From contig NEEC01000018.1 in the NCBI GenBank assembly GCA_002189035.1, forward strand, positions 1,922,001 to 1,986,000: 64,000 bases of DNA, written 5' to 3'. Shown piece after piece: positions 42,701 to 53,990 of the stretch (its first letter is position 1; each line of letters begins with the position of its first letter). Source of the stretch: Utricularia gibba. Lineage: Eukaryota; Streptophyta; Magnoliopsida; Lamiales; Lentibulariaceae. Position numbers and translations under genes: made by a program. The notes under the pieces are model-generated. The model saw nothing but the letters and a program-made list of their open reading frames with translations. It was not told the DNA's origin and made no database searches.

Positions 42701-44487
42701 GATACAGGCTCTACCGGGCTTTACCTTTCCTGTATGAATTACGATGTGTTCTTGATTGGTCTTGCACAACCACATCATTGACAATGTATGACTGGCTCAA
42801 GGTGAGTATTAGGTTCAAAAGAAAGCACGTATATTGCAGGGCTGCAAGTGCGAAATTGCATATTTTAAGGCTATGTTTTTATTTTTTCTTTTGTTATCAG
42901 CTTGAGGATATAAACGCAAGTTTGTACCTCGTCAAGTGCGACAATGATTTGAACAGAGCTAAGCATAAGCATGGAGAAAAGCAGACAAAGATGACCAAGT
43001 TTTGCAATGGAATATGCCTTTTCTTCATTTTGATTTGTGTTATATGGGCTCCAATGCTGGTAAGAAAATTTGGACATCGGTTCTGTGTAAAGCCCTGTCA
43101 TCTTGCTAGAAAAAATATGAATCAATCAATTTTTTTTTACTAGTTGCAGATGTTCTTATGCAATATGGGAAAAACAACCAAGCTTCGGCACTATTGACTT
43201 TTGATTTACCTTTCATAACCTTAGTGTTAGCTTTTCTGTTATCTTGGTTGTGAACTGTCAGATCCACTGTACTTGATGAAATTCTATTCTGCTTAGGTAA
43301 ATTCCTCTAACACCATTGATTCTTTTTTTATAGATGTACAGCAGTGGCAACCCAACAAATATAGCGAATCCAATCAATGATGCCAGTTTCCAACTTGACA
43401 TCAAGACAAGGGGTGGCAGATTAACCTTGTACCAGACAACTCTGTGCGAAAGAATTTCCTGGGATAGTCTTAGTTCAAATTCTGATCTTGATCCCCAAAA
43501 TTATTTGGATTCATATAACGTGAATGACATCCAACTCCTTTGTTGCCAATCTGATGCAAGTACCCTGTGGCTTGTCCCCGGTGTTGTTCAGCAGCAGTTT
43601 ATTCGTTCTCTTAACAGTGGTAGCTTAGACATGGTGTTTTCTTGGTTGCTTACAAGAGACAGGCCAAAAGGCAAAGAGAGTGTGAAATATGAAGGAAGCG
43701 TAGATCCATCAAACCTTCCAGATTCATCAGAAGTTGAAAGGGTTTTAAATGGTTCATTGAATAGTTTTAGAATTAGAAGCATTTACCCAAGATTTTTCCG
43801 TGTTACTGGTTCTGGAGAAGTTAGACCTTTTGAACCAGAGGTAATGTCCAATGAAGCAAAGAATACCTTGTGAATGCCATCTTGAGACAACTTGCGGATT
43901 AAAACTTGCTCCTGGGAAACGTGCAGGTCAATGATGTCACCGCTGAGCTTGTGCTACATCGTGGATCATCCCAATGGTGGTCATTCCATGATGTGAATTT
44001 CCTGGATGCCTATGGCTGTGGAGAGCTATCAGGGCCCATGGCGGTTGTCGTATCAGAGGAAACCCCACGTAAGTGCTTGGTTTTCTTGGTGTCCCTCTGC
44101 TTCCTCTAACTGATCCATGAAACTGCAACAGAGGGATTCCTGGGTGAGACTCTTAGCAAATTCAGCATCTGGGGGCTGTACATCACGTTCGTTCTGGCAG
44201 TTGGCCGCTTCATCAGAATGCAGTGCTCCGACTTGCGGATGCGAATACCCTACGAGAATCTTCCCTCTTGCGACAGGTAACAAACATAACAAATCTCTGC
44301 CTCTGTAGCTGCCAGCCACCCTGATTGCATCTACTTGCTGCCCATCAGGTTAATAGGCATCTGTGAGGATATCTATGCAGCAAGAGCAGAAGGTGAGCTA
44401 GGAGTTGAGGAGGTTCTGTACTGGAGTCTTGTTAAGATCTACAGATCCCCTCATTTCTTGCTCGAGTACACCAAGCTGCCTGATTAG
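33724..44487 (+). CDS. PIEZO: PIEZO-type mechanosensitive ion channel
   Basis: Twenty-one exons: 33724..33772, 34163..34243, 34369..34525, 34603..34757, 35023..35179, 35738..35924, 36073..36188, 36411..36495, 36634..36849, 36925..37096, 37283..37411, 37549..37722, 37814..38047, 38178..39683, 39813..42271, 42406..42801, 42901..43059, 43334..43840, 43927..44068, 44132..44276 and 44349..44487. Spliced length 7365 nt gives 2454 residues, normal for plant PIEZO. PIEZO proteins are trimeric, stretch-gated cation channels; the plant form acts in root tips and, in some species, at the vacuole. The N-terminal blade is made of repeated four-helix units (for example FASICAFGLLMYVGYILYTF). A beam-like charged segment (AEQIGAIVREQEKKALWKTE) sits near 1470. 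Near the end, the cap and pore region contains WLKLEDINASLYLVKCD, TKMTKFCNGIC and GEVRPFEPE, then the short C-terminal domain. Two very large exons, 1506 and 2459 bp, hold over half of the gene. Phases agree throughout. Confidence 0.94.
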
Positions 44488-44991
44488 ATGCTGACCCAAC
44501 ACACCTGCACATACCTCAATGTCTCATCTGCCTCCATATGTGTATACCAAGTAACACACACTACTCGTATACGAAAACCCTCTGGGAATTTTGACGTATT
44601 CTAGGGACTGTACAGTTAAATTTATTTCTTTTAACTGAGCTTTTTTTGGGTTTTCTGCCGGAGAATGGAATTGAACATGCAGAAAACTGTGTTGTAATGT
44701 GTGGTAAAATCCGAATGTTGGCTGAGTAATGGGTTCTGGGCGCCTGAAGAATCACTATGGACTTCAACATTGATCCCGTTAAAGTGATCGGTTTCCGAGA
44801 GAAGATTCCCGGGTGTTATCAACATAGAGGAAACGATGAATCATCGTTTTGTGTTTTTTTGGGCCGGACGGGTCAGCCCGAAATGACGCCAGGCCCAAAA
44901 GTGTTGAAAATTTAAAACCTTTGAGATTCCGCTTTCGCTCGCGTGAACTCCCGCCCGGCCACGCTGGCGATCCGGGACGCTTCTACTTCAG
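44488..44991. other. Intergenic region between PIEZO and H2A.X
   Basis: About 500 bp, the PIEZO 3' UTR followed by the H2A.X promoter. GGGCC/GGCCC elements occur at 44861..44895. Confidence 0.5.
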
Positions 44992-45024
44992 CCAATCACA
45001 GTTGAATGCTGAAACCCTATATAA
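44992..45024 (+). promoter_or_regulatory. H2A.X core promoter: CCAAT box and TATA box
   Basis: CCAAT at 44992..44996 and TATATAA at 45018..45024, about 95-125 bp before the ATG. The order and spacing fit a histone gene promoter. Confidence 0.55.
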
Positions 45025-45113
45025 CTTCTCCGAGTCTCCTACAACTCGTTCTACACCAAGATCTCGTCCCTCTTCCCATTCTCCTGAATTATCTTGCCGA
45101 TCGCCATCCCTGA

Positions 45114-45636
<523 letters not shown>

Positions 45637-46419
45637 ATACACGATCTACTTCACTTGCTTCGTTTTAAATGGCTTATTGGAACTACTGATTGTTATGTAG
45701 TACTGCGATTTTGGATTTTGATTGGCAGCGAAATTCCATGTTCAATAGCATATTGAGTCAGGAATTGCAGACAACTGAATAATGGCATCCTTCCCAGTCA
45801 GTTTGCTGTCTCTTTTAAGGCTGTATAAGTTGAGATGTAGCTCTTCTGCGTCCTTCACATCTTACATGTGGATTCAGATAGCACGGTTTCAAACACACTC
45901 CATTGTTCCAAAGCTGTGGTTAGTCACCTGTTCCGTTGTTTAGAACCCTAGACAAGAGCAGCCTATAGGAATAATCATACCGTGCCACTTTCCAACATGC
46001 TAAGAAAATAAGGCTAATGATGGAGGAAGGGCACCTATGCTACTCTGCTGAGTGCCTTGCAGACCCCCGACGTTCCCAAGTTCAGAAAACAGCATTAACT
46101 TGCTTAGGGGGGATGCCAATGGAGAGTGTGTTCCTGTATTCACAAAACATACCAATTTATCAAACTTTTCCTCGCCAACTCTCCATTCGTATTCACTTCC
46201 GATGCACCGGACGCCTAGATAAAAACAGATAAAATCTCCTACAATCGGCAATAGAAAACGAAGCTCTTGCATGCAAATCCTACTTAAACTCCATTGATGT
46301 ACTAGAATCGCTCCGGCAAAGAGGTTGTTACTCCCAGATCATAGAGCCAGACACACTAGAATGTATGAAGAAAAGAAGTTGATAAAAAAATGCAACTATA
46401 AAGCAGAATTAGGGATTGC
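45637..46419. other. Intergenic region downstream of H2A.X
   Basis: About 780 bp. It begins with the H2A.X 3' UTR. ORFs in it show no family resemblance. I see no other structure. Confidence 0.45.
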
Positions 46420-46431
46420 ACTGGAGAAATG

Positions 46432-46597
46432 AGTACAGAAATGCATCGAGACCTCGCGATGCGCGCGCGAATTCGTCTCTGATTACCTTGACTTTGTCGA
46501 CCATCACGCACTCCTGGAACATTTGCAGTAGCTGCGATTCTGTCATTCGCTTGGGAATGCTAACGTGAATCTTGATCTTCTCTCCTTCAGCTACGGC
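46432..46597 (-). pseudogene. Fragment of a CELF/Bruno-like (BRN1/2) RNA-binding protein gene
   Basis: The minus strand reads AEGEKIKIHVSIPKRMTESQ, then LLQMFQECVMVDKVKVIRDE and FARASRGL. This matches the first RRM of plant BRN1/2-type proteins (start AEGE, then MTESQLL.MFQE...VDEV.IIKD..TRASRG). The N-terminal RNP2 strand (KLFVGQ) is altered, the start Met is replaced by Val, and there is no continuation into the rest of the RRM (RNP1 would follow RASRG). No spliced gene can be built from the flanks. So I take it to be a remnant, possibly a single captured exon. Confidence 0.6.
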
Positions 46598-46760
46598 TGC
46601 TCAGCACCTTGAGCAACAGTACGGCGCCAGTGTTCTTCGGCATAACGATGAACGGCGATTCGTAACAGAAACAGTTGAACTGAAATCAATACTCTTGATC
46701 ATTGTCCCCGCATAACCACGTCGCGTAGCGGAACTTTCTAGATGGAGATGATTTGTGGGA
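46598..46760. other. Unassigned stretch
   Basis: About 160 bp between the Bruno-like fragment and the SR gene promoter; no feature seen. Confidence 0.4.
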
Positions 46761-46830
46761 CCGTGGCAAGTAACGGGCCCCAATAGGAATTCCCAATGGC
46801 CCAATAATGGGCCGGATCGAAGCCCATCTC
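46761..46830 (+). promoter_or_regulatory. Cluster of site II-like elements upstream of the SR gene
   Basis: Within 70 bp there are several GGCCC, TGGGCC and GCCCA elements (46778, 46796, 46809, 46822). Such clusters are common in promoters of plant ribosomal and housekeeping genes. A telo box-like CCCTAAT lies at 46971, in the likely 5' leader. Confidence 0.5.
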
Positions 46831-47206
46831 GCCTTCAAAACGCCAGGTCCAGAAGTACAAATTTCACGAAGTTCCTACTTTGCCCCCCTATCGCACTCCC
46901 GCATAATCGACGTGCCCTAGCACATCTCCGGCTTCCTTCTAACCAGCCACACTTTTGCTCTCGGTAAAGCCCTAATTTGGATCCATCTCTGAAATTCTAC
47001 TCGTTTTATGGTGTGCTGAAATACTAGTTCTTACTCCATTAGTATTATTGCTTGAGATGCTGCATTACTTCTCGAAATTGAAGTTTTTTCTCGTTGCGTT
47101 CAGTTTATTTTCACTGTGTTTCTTTGTTTCTTCATTTCATCACTTTTTTCTGGCGTTTAATCCTATATATGTGTTTCTGTGCTTTCCGGAACTTCCAATA
47201 GCAAGG

Positions 47207-49621
47207 ATGAGTCGCTCTAGCAGAACCATTTACGTTGGTAACCTTCCAGGTGACATTCGAGAGCGTGAAGTCGAAGATATATTTTACAAGGTTACGAGAA
47301 TTTCCCGTTTGTGGTTTTTTTTCTTCGTACAAGCTTGATCCTTTTATCTCCCGTTTTTTTTCTTTTCCTTGTTCAAGTCTGATCCCACAACTAATTTTGT
47401 GTGACATTATATGAATGTTTATCTTTCTGCAGTATGGACCAATTGTGCACGTTGATTTAAAAATCCCACCAAGGCCTCCCGGTTATGCGTTTGTAGAGGT
47501 AATTTTGACTCAAATTGGACTACCTTTTTGATAAAGTGTCTTCATTTCGTTTCTCTTTGCAACAGTTCGAGGATGCACGTGATGCGGAAGATGCCATTCG
47601 TGGGCGTGATGGCTATGATTTTGATGGGCATCGCCTGCGGGTTGCTTACATGTTTATGTAAATTATTGTTTCAACGTTATATTTTGTTCTTCCTCTAAGT
47701 ATGTGAACTTTCCAATTAGGTTGAGCTTGCTCATGGTGGCCGTGGTCACTCCTCATCCTCTGACCGCTATAACAGCTATAGTAGTAGCCGGGGTCCAAGG
47801 GGAGGAGTTTCCAGGCGCTCAGATTATAGAGGTGAAGACTCATTTTGTAAATCTTATTTTATTATTCTATCGATGGGTTTACTATGAATGAGTTGCGTTT
47901 TCAGTTCTTGTTACTGGGCTGCCTCATTCTGCTTCATGGCAAGATCTTAAGGTATAAGCCTGGACATTATTGCAGTTTTAACATGGTGTTTTTTAGCAAG
48001 ATATGAAAGTGATGGGTATTATGTTTTTTTTGTATGTATCTAGGACCATATGAGAAGGGCAGGAGATGTGTGTTTCTCTGATGTTTTCAATGAGGGGAGT
48101 GGTAAGATGATGCGTTATCTTGAGTACATCAACAACTACTTTCGTTTTACTGTTTTGAAATCAGAAACACTTGCACCTGAAAACAGTGCCTTGGGTCTTA
48201 TTCAGTGTCCTAACTTATTAAGATTATTAAACCTACAGGAAAGACTGGGATCGTGGACTATACAAATTATGATGACATGAAATATGCTGTAAGTAGAAGC
48301 TAGTGATTTTCTTGATGTCTCCCATGGCCAGACTAACAGCTCTGAGTTCTTGTTTAGATCAAGAAGTTGGATGATTCTGAGTTTCGGAATGCTTTCTCTC
48401 GTGCAAGGATTCGTGTATGACCCCAAGCTAGTGTATTAATTTTTAAATATTGGTAGTCTCACAAGAAGATGCTCCTCATGGATTTAGGTAAAAGAGTATG
48501 CGTCTAGTCATGGCCGGAGCCACAGCCGTAGCCCCTCTTATTCCAAGGGAAAAAGCAATGGACGTAGTCGGAGCAGGAGCCCTGTTGGCAGGAGCCCTGT
48601 TGGCAGCCGTAGCAGGAGTGGGAGGTTGCATACTAGTTTTGGAATTACTCTACTCTGTTTTCTGTTTTCTCATCTCCAATTTTGATTCTTTGCCTGTCTA
48701 CTTGATTACTGTCATACCAGCAAATCACCCAGAGGGAAATCACCACGCCGACCAAGGTCTCGTTCAAAGTCAATTTCAAGGTATATTTATTTTGATGAAC
48801 TTTTTATCCATTGTCTTTTTCTGGTAAGCTGCATTTCCTTGATGCCTAATATGTTGGTTGATCCGATTCATAAGCACCAGTCTTGATTTGCTCTATAGAA
48901 AATTTACAGATGCAACTTCATCTTGTTCATGCATCATTCCTGTGATCTTGTGGTGTTTGTGAAAATAATTTGTGGTGATACGTGCTCATGTTAGTTGCAT
49001 GTCCTCTGCATTGCCTGGTTATTAATTACTCTATGAGCTTGACTGGTTTAGTTCTTGGGACGGTACTAAGGATAATGATAATGGCATTGAGTATTTTGAG
49101 GGGAATGAAGATATGAACGAATATCCACATTTTTTTGTGCCGTTCATTTATTGATACTTCGTGATATAGTGTCATCCGTGGTGTTTGTTGCGAGGAACAC
49201 CTATTTCTTACATCTTTGTGTCCTGCGAGTTGTCAAGTTCTTTTAGTTCTTTCTTACCCCTTCTTTTTCCATCATAACTATCACATGGAAGTGAATGGAG
49301 GCTATTGGATCAAGGTTGATAAAAGGAACAACTGGATATTAAACTGGGTTGTTTGGAACTTTTGCAGATCTCCGTCAAGATCCAGATCTCCCAAACCATC
49401 AGTAACGAATCCTCATTCCTTCTTTTTTGTTTTCCTTTTTCCTTTTGCATTGTCTGCATCTTTCACCAACATAGGTTAGGCAATTATTAACATTTATGAA
49501 TGGCACCGGACTATTTTGTATTCCCAAAATCCAGGTGGCAAAGAGTCCTAATGGCAACCCAAGTCATGGTCCCAGCCGTAGCCGCAGCCGCAGCAAGAGC
49601 CCAATCCAGAACGACCGTTGA
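47207..49621 (+). CDS. SR34: SR34-type splicing factor (ASF/SF2-like SR protein)
   Basis: Twelve exons: 47207..47290, 47433..47498, 47566..47640, 47720..47831, 47905..47951, 48044..48101, 48240..48289, 48358..48414, 48488..48624, 48721..48780, 49368..49401 and 49535..49621, giving 288 residues. The protein acts in exon definition and splice-site choice in the nucleus. RRM1 starts at [20 protein letters not shown], with RNP1 at GYAFVEFED. A Gly-rich hinge links it to a pseudo-RRM carrying SWQDLKDH, the signature of ASF/SF2 proteins. The C-terminal RS domain has RSRS dipeptides (for example [15 protein letters not shown]). The sequence lies within the SR34/SR34a/SR34b/SR30 group; exact paralogy is not settled. 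In plants such genes are alternatively spliced in the long late intron; here the 587-bp intron 10 is the likely place. Confidence 0.93.
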
Positions 49622-50194
49622 ATTGATGCAGCAGGCCTGAGTGGACCGGACCAACTAGTGGGGGGGTGCCAGCTTATTGTTGAAGTCGTTAGTATTCTGT
49701 ACTTTTATTGTCTTTTCATTTGAAACAGAGTAAGACATATGTTTAGCCCTCAGGCAAAACCTTACACTACTTCGCTAGGTTTGGAGATACTCGTTTTGAT
49801 TCATTTGGAAGCCGTCAACAGCGCTTGTGTTGCTGGAAAATGCAGAAAAGTTTATTTGCAGCGTGTTTTTATCACCCGTTTTTATCATGTCTTAGCAGCT
49901 GCAGGTTCAGTTCCATTGACTGTCAACAGGCAGTGCTTCTCTTCTCACCTGCCATTTTAAGCACAGGAGATGCAGGCTATTGGAGCAAGGAGAGGGGGTC
50001 TTTTTCCAATCTTTTTTCAATGGTAAGGAGAAGGCTACATGCAGTTCCCATGGTTTCAAATTAATGCATGAGAATGGGGAGAGATAGAGGCCAGAGATGG
50101 AGCAGAAAAGGTGGAGAAGGGATTGAATGAAGGAGAATGCAGGAGCTTTTTCAAAGGCGAGAATCAGGAGCGCTGATAACTTGTGCCTGGTGCA
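49622..50194. other. Intergenic region between SR34 and polygalacturonase
   Basis: About 570 bp holding the SR34 3' UTR and the polygalacturonase promoter; no other feature seen. Confidence 0.5.
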
Positions 50195-50200
50195 TATAAA
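50195..50200 (+). promoter_or_regulatory. TATA box of the polygalacturonase gene
   Basis: TATAAA in a GCATATAAAGAGG context, 98 bp upstream of the start codon. Confidence 0.5.
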
Positions 50201-50297
50201 GAGGAAGCATGCAGGCTATGCTTGATGCATGCTATTAGCATTCTGGGGAGCACATTGTAATGCTAGTAGCATTTGTTCGTATCAAGGGACGACGACG

Positions 50298-51648
50298 ATG
50301 GCCACGACAAAGCGCAACATCCTTCTTGTTGTGACCATCCTGCTCATCGTCGATGTCGTCCGCTGTGGGAAGCCTTTGGAGAAAGTTTTCGACATCACAA
50401 AGTTCGGGGCTAAGGCCGACGGCCGGACTGACAATGCGCAGGCCATCATCTTGGCTTTCAGGGCGGCCTGCGACTCGAGAGGAGGGCCGGCTCGGGTGCT
50501 GATCCCCGCCGGCAGGTTCGTAGCAGGGGAGATCATATTCGAAGGGCCGTGCACGGCGAAGCCGATCACCATCGACGTCCAGGGGACGCTTCTGGCGTAT
50601 GATGACATTAGCTTGTACATGAACGGAGCTTGGATTCTGCTGGAGCGAGTCGACGGAGCAATCGTGACCGGCGGCGGAAACATCGACGCCCGGGGAATGA
50701 ACGTCTGGCAGTACCACAGTGACGACGGCCCGCAACTTCCGGTGTCTCTGGTGCTACAGACGGTGACCAATGCCAAAGTCTACCGCCTGTCCTTCCTCTA
50801 CAGCATGGGGTTCCACATCAAGGTCACGGACAGTGTTAATGTTGAGATCCACCATCTGAGAATCAGAGCTCCCAGGAAGAGCCCCAACACGGACGGCATC
50901 CATCTGAGCAATGCAACCAATGTTCAGATCACAGATAGCAAAATTGGAACCGGCGATGACTGCATCTCCATTGGCCATGGAACCAGCAACATTCTTGTTT
51001 CCAGAATCATATGCGGCCCTGGGCATGGCATAAGGTACATGAGCACACACCTGAACATGTTTTTGACTGTCAGAGAGATTCTTCAGCTGAATGAGTTTAC
51101 AATAACAGCGTTGGAAGCTTGGGGAAACGCACCAATGAACTGAATGTGAAGGGAATCACAGTGAGCAGCTGCACTTTCCGGTCCACATCAAATGGTGCCA
51201 GGATCAAAACCTATGCAGCCTCTCCGGTGCTTACTGCATCCAACATCATTTTCCAAGACCTTGTAATGGACAAAGTAAGGAACCCCATCATCATTGATCA
51301 ACATTATGGCACCAAGAGCAAATCCCAGGTACTAAAATACTCCCTAGGAAACCACGTATACAAATGGTTATATTGCATGACCTGACTTCACAGTGCTCTC
51401 ATGTGATGCAGTCTTCTAATGTGAAGTTGAGTGACATTCACTTCAGAAACATAAGGGGAACCACAATTTCACCAAAGACAATTACCTTGGATTGCAGTGC
51501 TTCATACCCTTGCCAAGCGGTTGAGCTTGCCAACATCAATCTTTCTCCCTTTGGTCCACTCAGCCCCCTGAAATCAGCATGTTCAAATGCCAAAGTTATC
51601 ACCAGAGGATTCATTAAACCATCCCCCTGTTCATTGAGTGTCATTTAG
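50298..51648 (+). CDS. Polygalacturonase (GH28), exo-polygalacturonase-like
   Basis: Three exons, 50298..51034, 51109..51328 and 51412..51648, give 397 residues. A signal peptide (hydrophobic ILLVVTILLIVDVV, cleavage near Cys23) sends the enzyme to the cell wall, where it hydrolyses alpha-1,4 galacturonan. The four GH28 signatures are visible: NTDG (197-200), GDDC (219-222) with the catalytic Asp pair, GHG (242-244) and RIKTY. The first half has the usual FDITKFGAKADGRTDNAQAI start of mature plant polygalacturonases. In GDDCISIGHGTSNI, a His replaces the more usual Asp/Gln/Pro. Ends after the paired Cys of the C-terminal loop (KSACSN). Resembles the exo-type (pollen) clade more than fruit endo-type, but that is by eye. 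Confidence 0.92.
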
Positions 51649-51835
51649 ACTTGACAAGGACTTGGAAGGGAAAACATGTAGAGTGTACTATAAGTTTGTA
51701 ATAACTATTCATGGTTCGATAGTTCAACAATTGAACATGTGACTGTAACTTATAATACCATTTGGTTCAACTTGATTCTACAAAATAAGTCTCGAAAAAA
51801 AATTGAACAATAAGCATCCACAGAATTCGAAGCCA

Positions 51836-53328
51836 TCACAAACTTGTGTTCTCTTTCTCTGCTGATATGAAGTTTTCCAATCTATCATATACCTGCAATT
51901 CAATCCAGAGATGTTATAAATTGATATCCCACTCTCACAAACACCAACATTCAATAACATAACTTCACCTCCTCGGATCATGCGTATAATAAAAACGCAT
52001 AAACCGGTGCTCAAATGTAGGAAACATGATTGAAAGTCGACAGTTTTTGTGGGATGATGCCATACCTCTGACAGCTTTATTTCTTCTGCGGTTGTGGATG
52101 TTGGATCATACCTGCATAACAGTCCGCGAGAGGGACTCAAGTTAATAATTCTTTTTTGCTCAAACAGTCAAAAGCTTGGCAGTATTTTGAACTGCTAATT
52201 AGTACCAGGCCCGTGGAATTCCTGCTTCTTTGCGAGCTGCATGATTGAAAGGACCTTTTAGCTCCACGTTATACTCTCGAAGAATACCTGTAGAAAAAGT
52301 GCCATATGGTTGGTTGCAGAGAATTTTGTGGGCTAATTCAGAAAAGACAGTTACTATACCCATGAAAGAAGGATGAGGGGAGCGCCCCATTGCCTCGCAA
52401 AGTGACACAAACCAATAAACACCAACTGCTACATGTGCAACTTCTTCATTAGCTATCTTTGCAACAATGCTTGACGTCCTGTGATCACCAAACCCTGTAA
52501 GTTTATTTACCAGGCGAGGTCCAGCATCCAGTCCTCTGGCCTCCTATAACAAGACAATTAGCATCAGTTACTGAACATATGAAAAATGATGATAATAAAG
52601 CTACCAAGAATGAGTTGATAGCTTATACTAGGTAAAGGCTAGCTATACAGATTCCCCACATTCTAATAGAGCTATAGACTGGAAAATCAAGAACCTGGAC
52701 CAACGGAATAACAGCAACTCGAGCAGCAACATTGTCTGCTGTCTTTGCACATTCCCTCCACAGAAAACCATGAGCCGGCATGTCACCATACCTACCAGAA
52801 ACTCAATCATTCATATGAACCTTGCATATATAATATCAAGCTCAAGTATTTAATTGCCACCTGAATCCAAGCTCAGCTAATCTTTGTGAACACCACAAGA
52901 AATGGCGGCTTTCATCACAGGCTACATGAGCAAAATCAGCAAAAAACCCTTCATGAAGAAGCTCGGAGTGCGAAGAAAACCGCACAACAGTATCCCACGC
53001 AAGATCAATAGCATTCAGTTCAACATGAGCAAGATTATGAAGCATATATGCATTCAGGGGCAACCCCAAGTCCTTGGGAGATGAAATTTCCTTGAATGAT
53101 ACCTGAGCTAGAGGAAAAATATGCATTCAAAATTGTTTCCTCCGACGAACATTCGTAAAAATATGGGAGAAAGGCAAATACCAAATGGGGCTTTTCTGGG
53201 CGAGCGGGTTCAGAAGGGGCATCAGAAACTCCAATCGGAAGACGCTCTTGGCTCCATCTCGAATAAGCGAAGTAGGAAACTTTAGCTTTTTCCACAGGAT
53301 CAGCGGTGGAGAGCACAACACGGCCCAT
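51836..53328 (-). CDS. DUF455 ferritin-like protein (upstream start codon is followed by a stop)
   Basis: Seven exons on the minus strand: 53182..53328, 52861..53102, 52695..52791, 52360..52543, 52206..52287, 52066..52111 and 51836..51892, giving 284 residues. Core motifs of the ferritin-like fold are LHNLAHVELNAIDLAWDTVV, FADFAHVACDESRHF and IANEEVAHVAVGVYW; the Glu and His residues (ExxH-type) would bind a di-metal site, as in MiaE-related proteins. The function in plants is unknown. The C terminus is LSEVYDRLENFISAEKENTSL. Start problem: the ATG at 53452..53454 is in the same frame and the sequence after it (PSQPLPVLGPNGPEEEEL) looks like coding N terminus, but codon 4 is TAG (53443..53445). 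I therefore used the next ATG, 53326..53328 (MGRVVLSTADPVEKAKVSYF). If that is right the protein lacks about 40 N-terminal residues. Confidence 0.85.
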
Positions 53329-53454
53329 TTCCGTTAACGAAGAGCAAGAATTGAGGACGGAAGAAAGATGACCCAATTCAATTTCAGTGAGCTCCTCCTC
53401 CTCTGGACCATTGGGACCCAAAACCGGCAACGGTTGAGAGGGCTAGCCCGCCAT

Positions 53455-53990
53455 TTTTGTAAACCAGACCACTGTTTATGGTGGCGCAGTGGTGGGTATT
53501 CGATTAAATTCGAAGAAACCGAACAGCTGCATCTGTAGAGGTATGGGCGACGTGACATAGTTTCGATTACACGCACGGATGTGGATAACAGCATAGCTCT
53601 GAACTTCAGCTGAAGCATCTCCATCAATGGCGAGCGAGGGTTTCCTTTTTCATATCAAAGCTGGGTTCTTCACTCGTTACCACCTTTCCAGGAATCCACA
53701 CGCCCCGATTCGAAACAGTCGGATTCACTAAACCATTCCCCAGTTCATCAATAGGTGATTCACTGCCATATTCTTAAAAAAACCCAGAATAGGGTCGATG
53801 TCGGGTTTCACATATCTCTTGAAAACACAATCCCTAACCCAGAGATGACGAATCTCCGATCTCCAACCACCGCCGCGAAAATAAAAAATGCAGACATCTT
53901 ACACAAAACATCCCTGCCTTCGTGATGTATTTGACATTTTACACAAAACATCCCAAGAAGCCTGAAAATTATCCACCGAACAAAACTGCT
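53455..53990. other. Spacer between DUF455 and NSUN genes
   Basis: About 540 bp, the promoter of the DUF455 gene (-) and the 3' UTR of the NSUN gene (-). No other feature seen. Confidence 0.5.

Noticed and set aside
46000-46272. Minus-strand ORF of 90 codons downstream of H2A.X
   Set aside because: No resemblance to any protein, no promoter or splice features.
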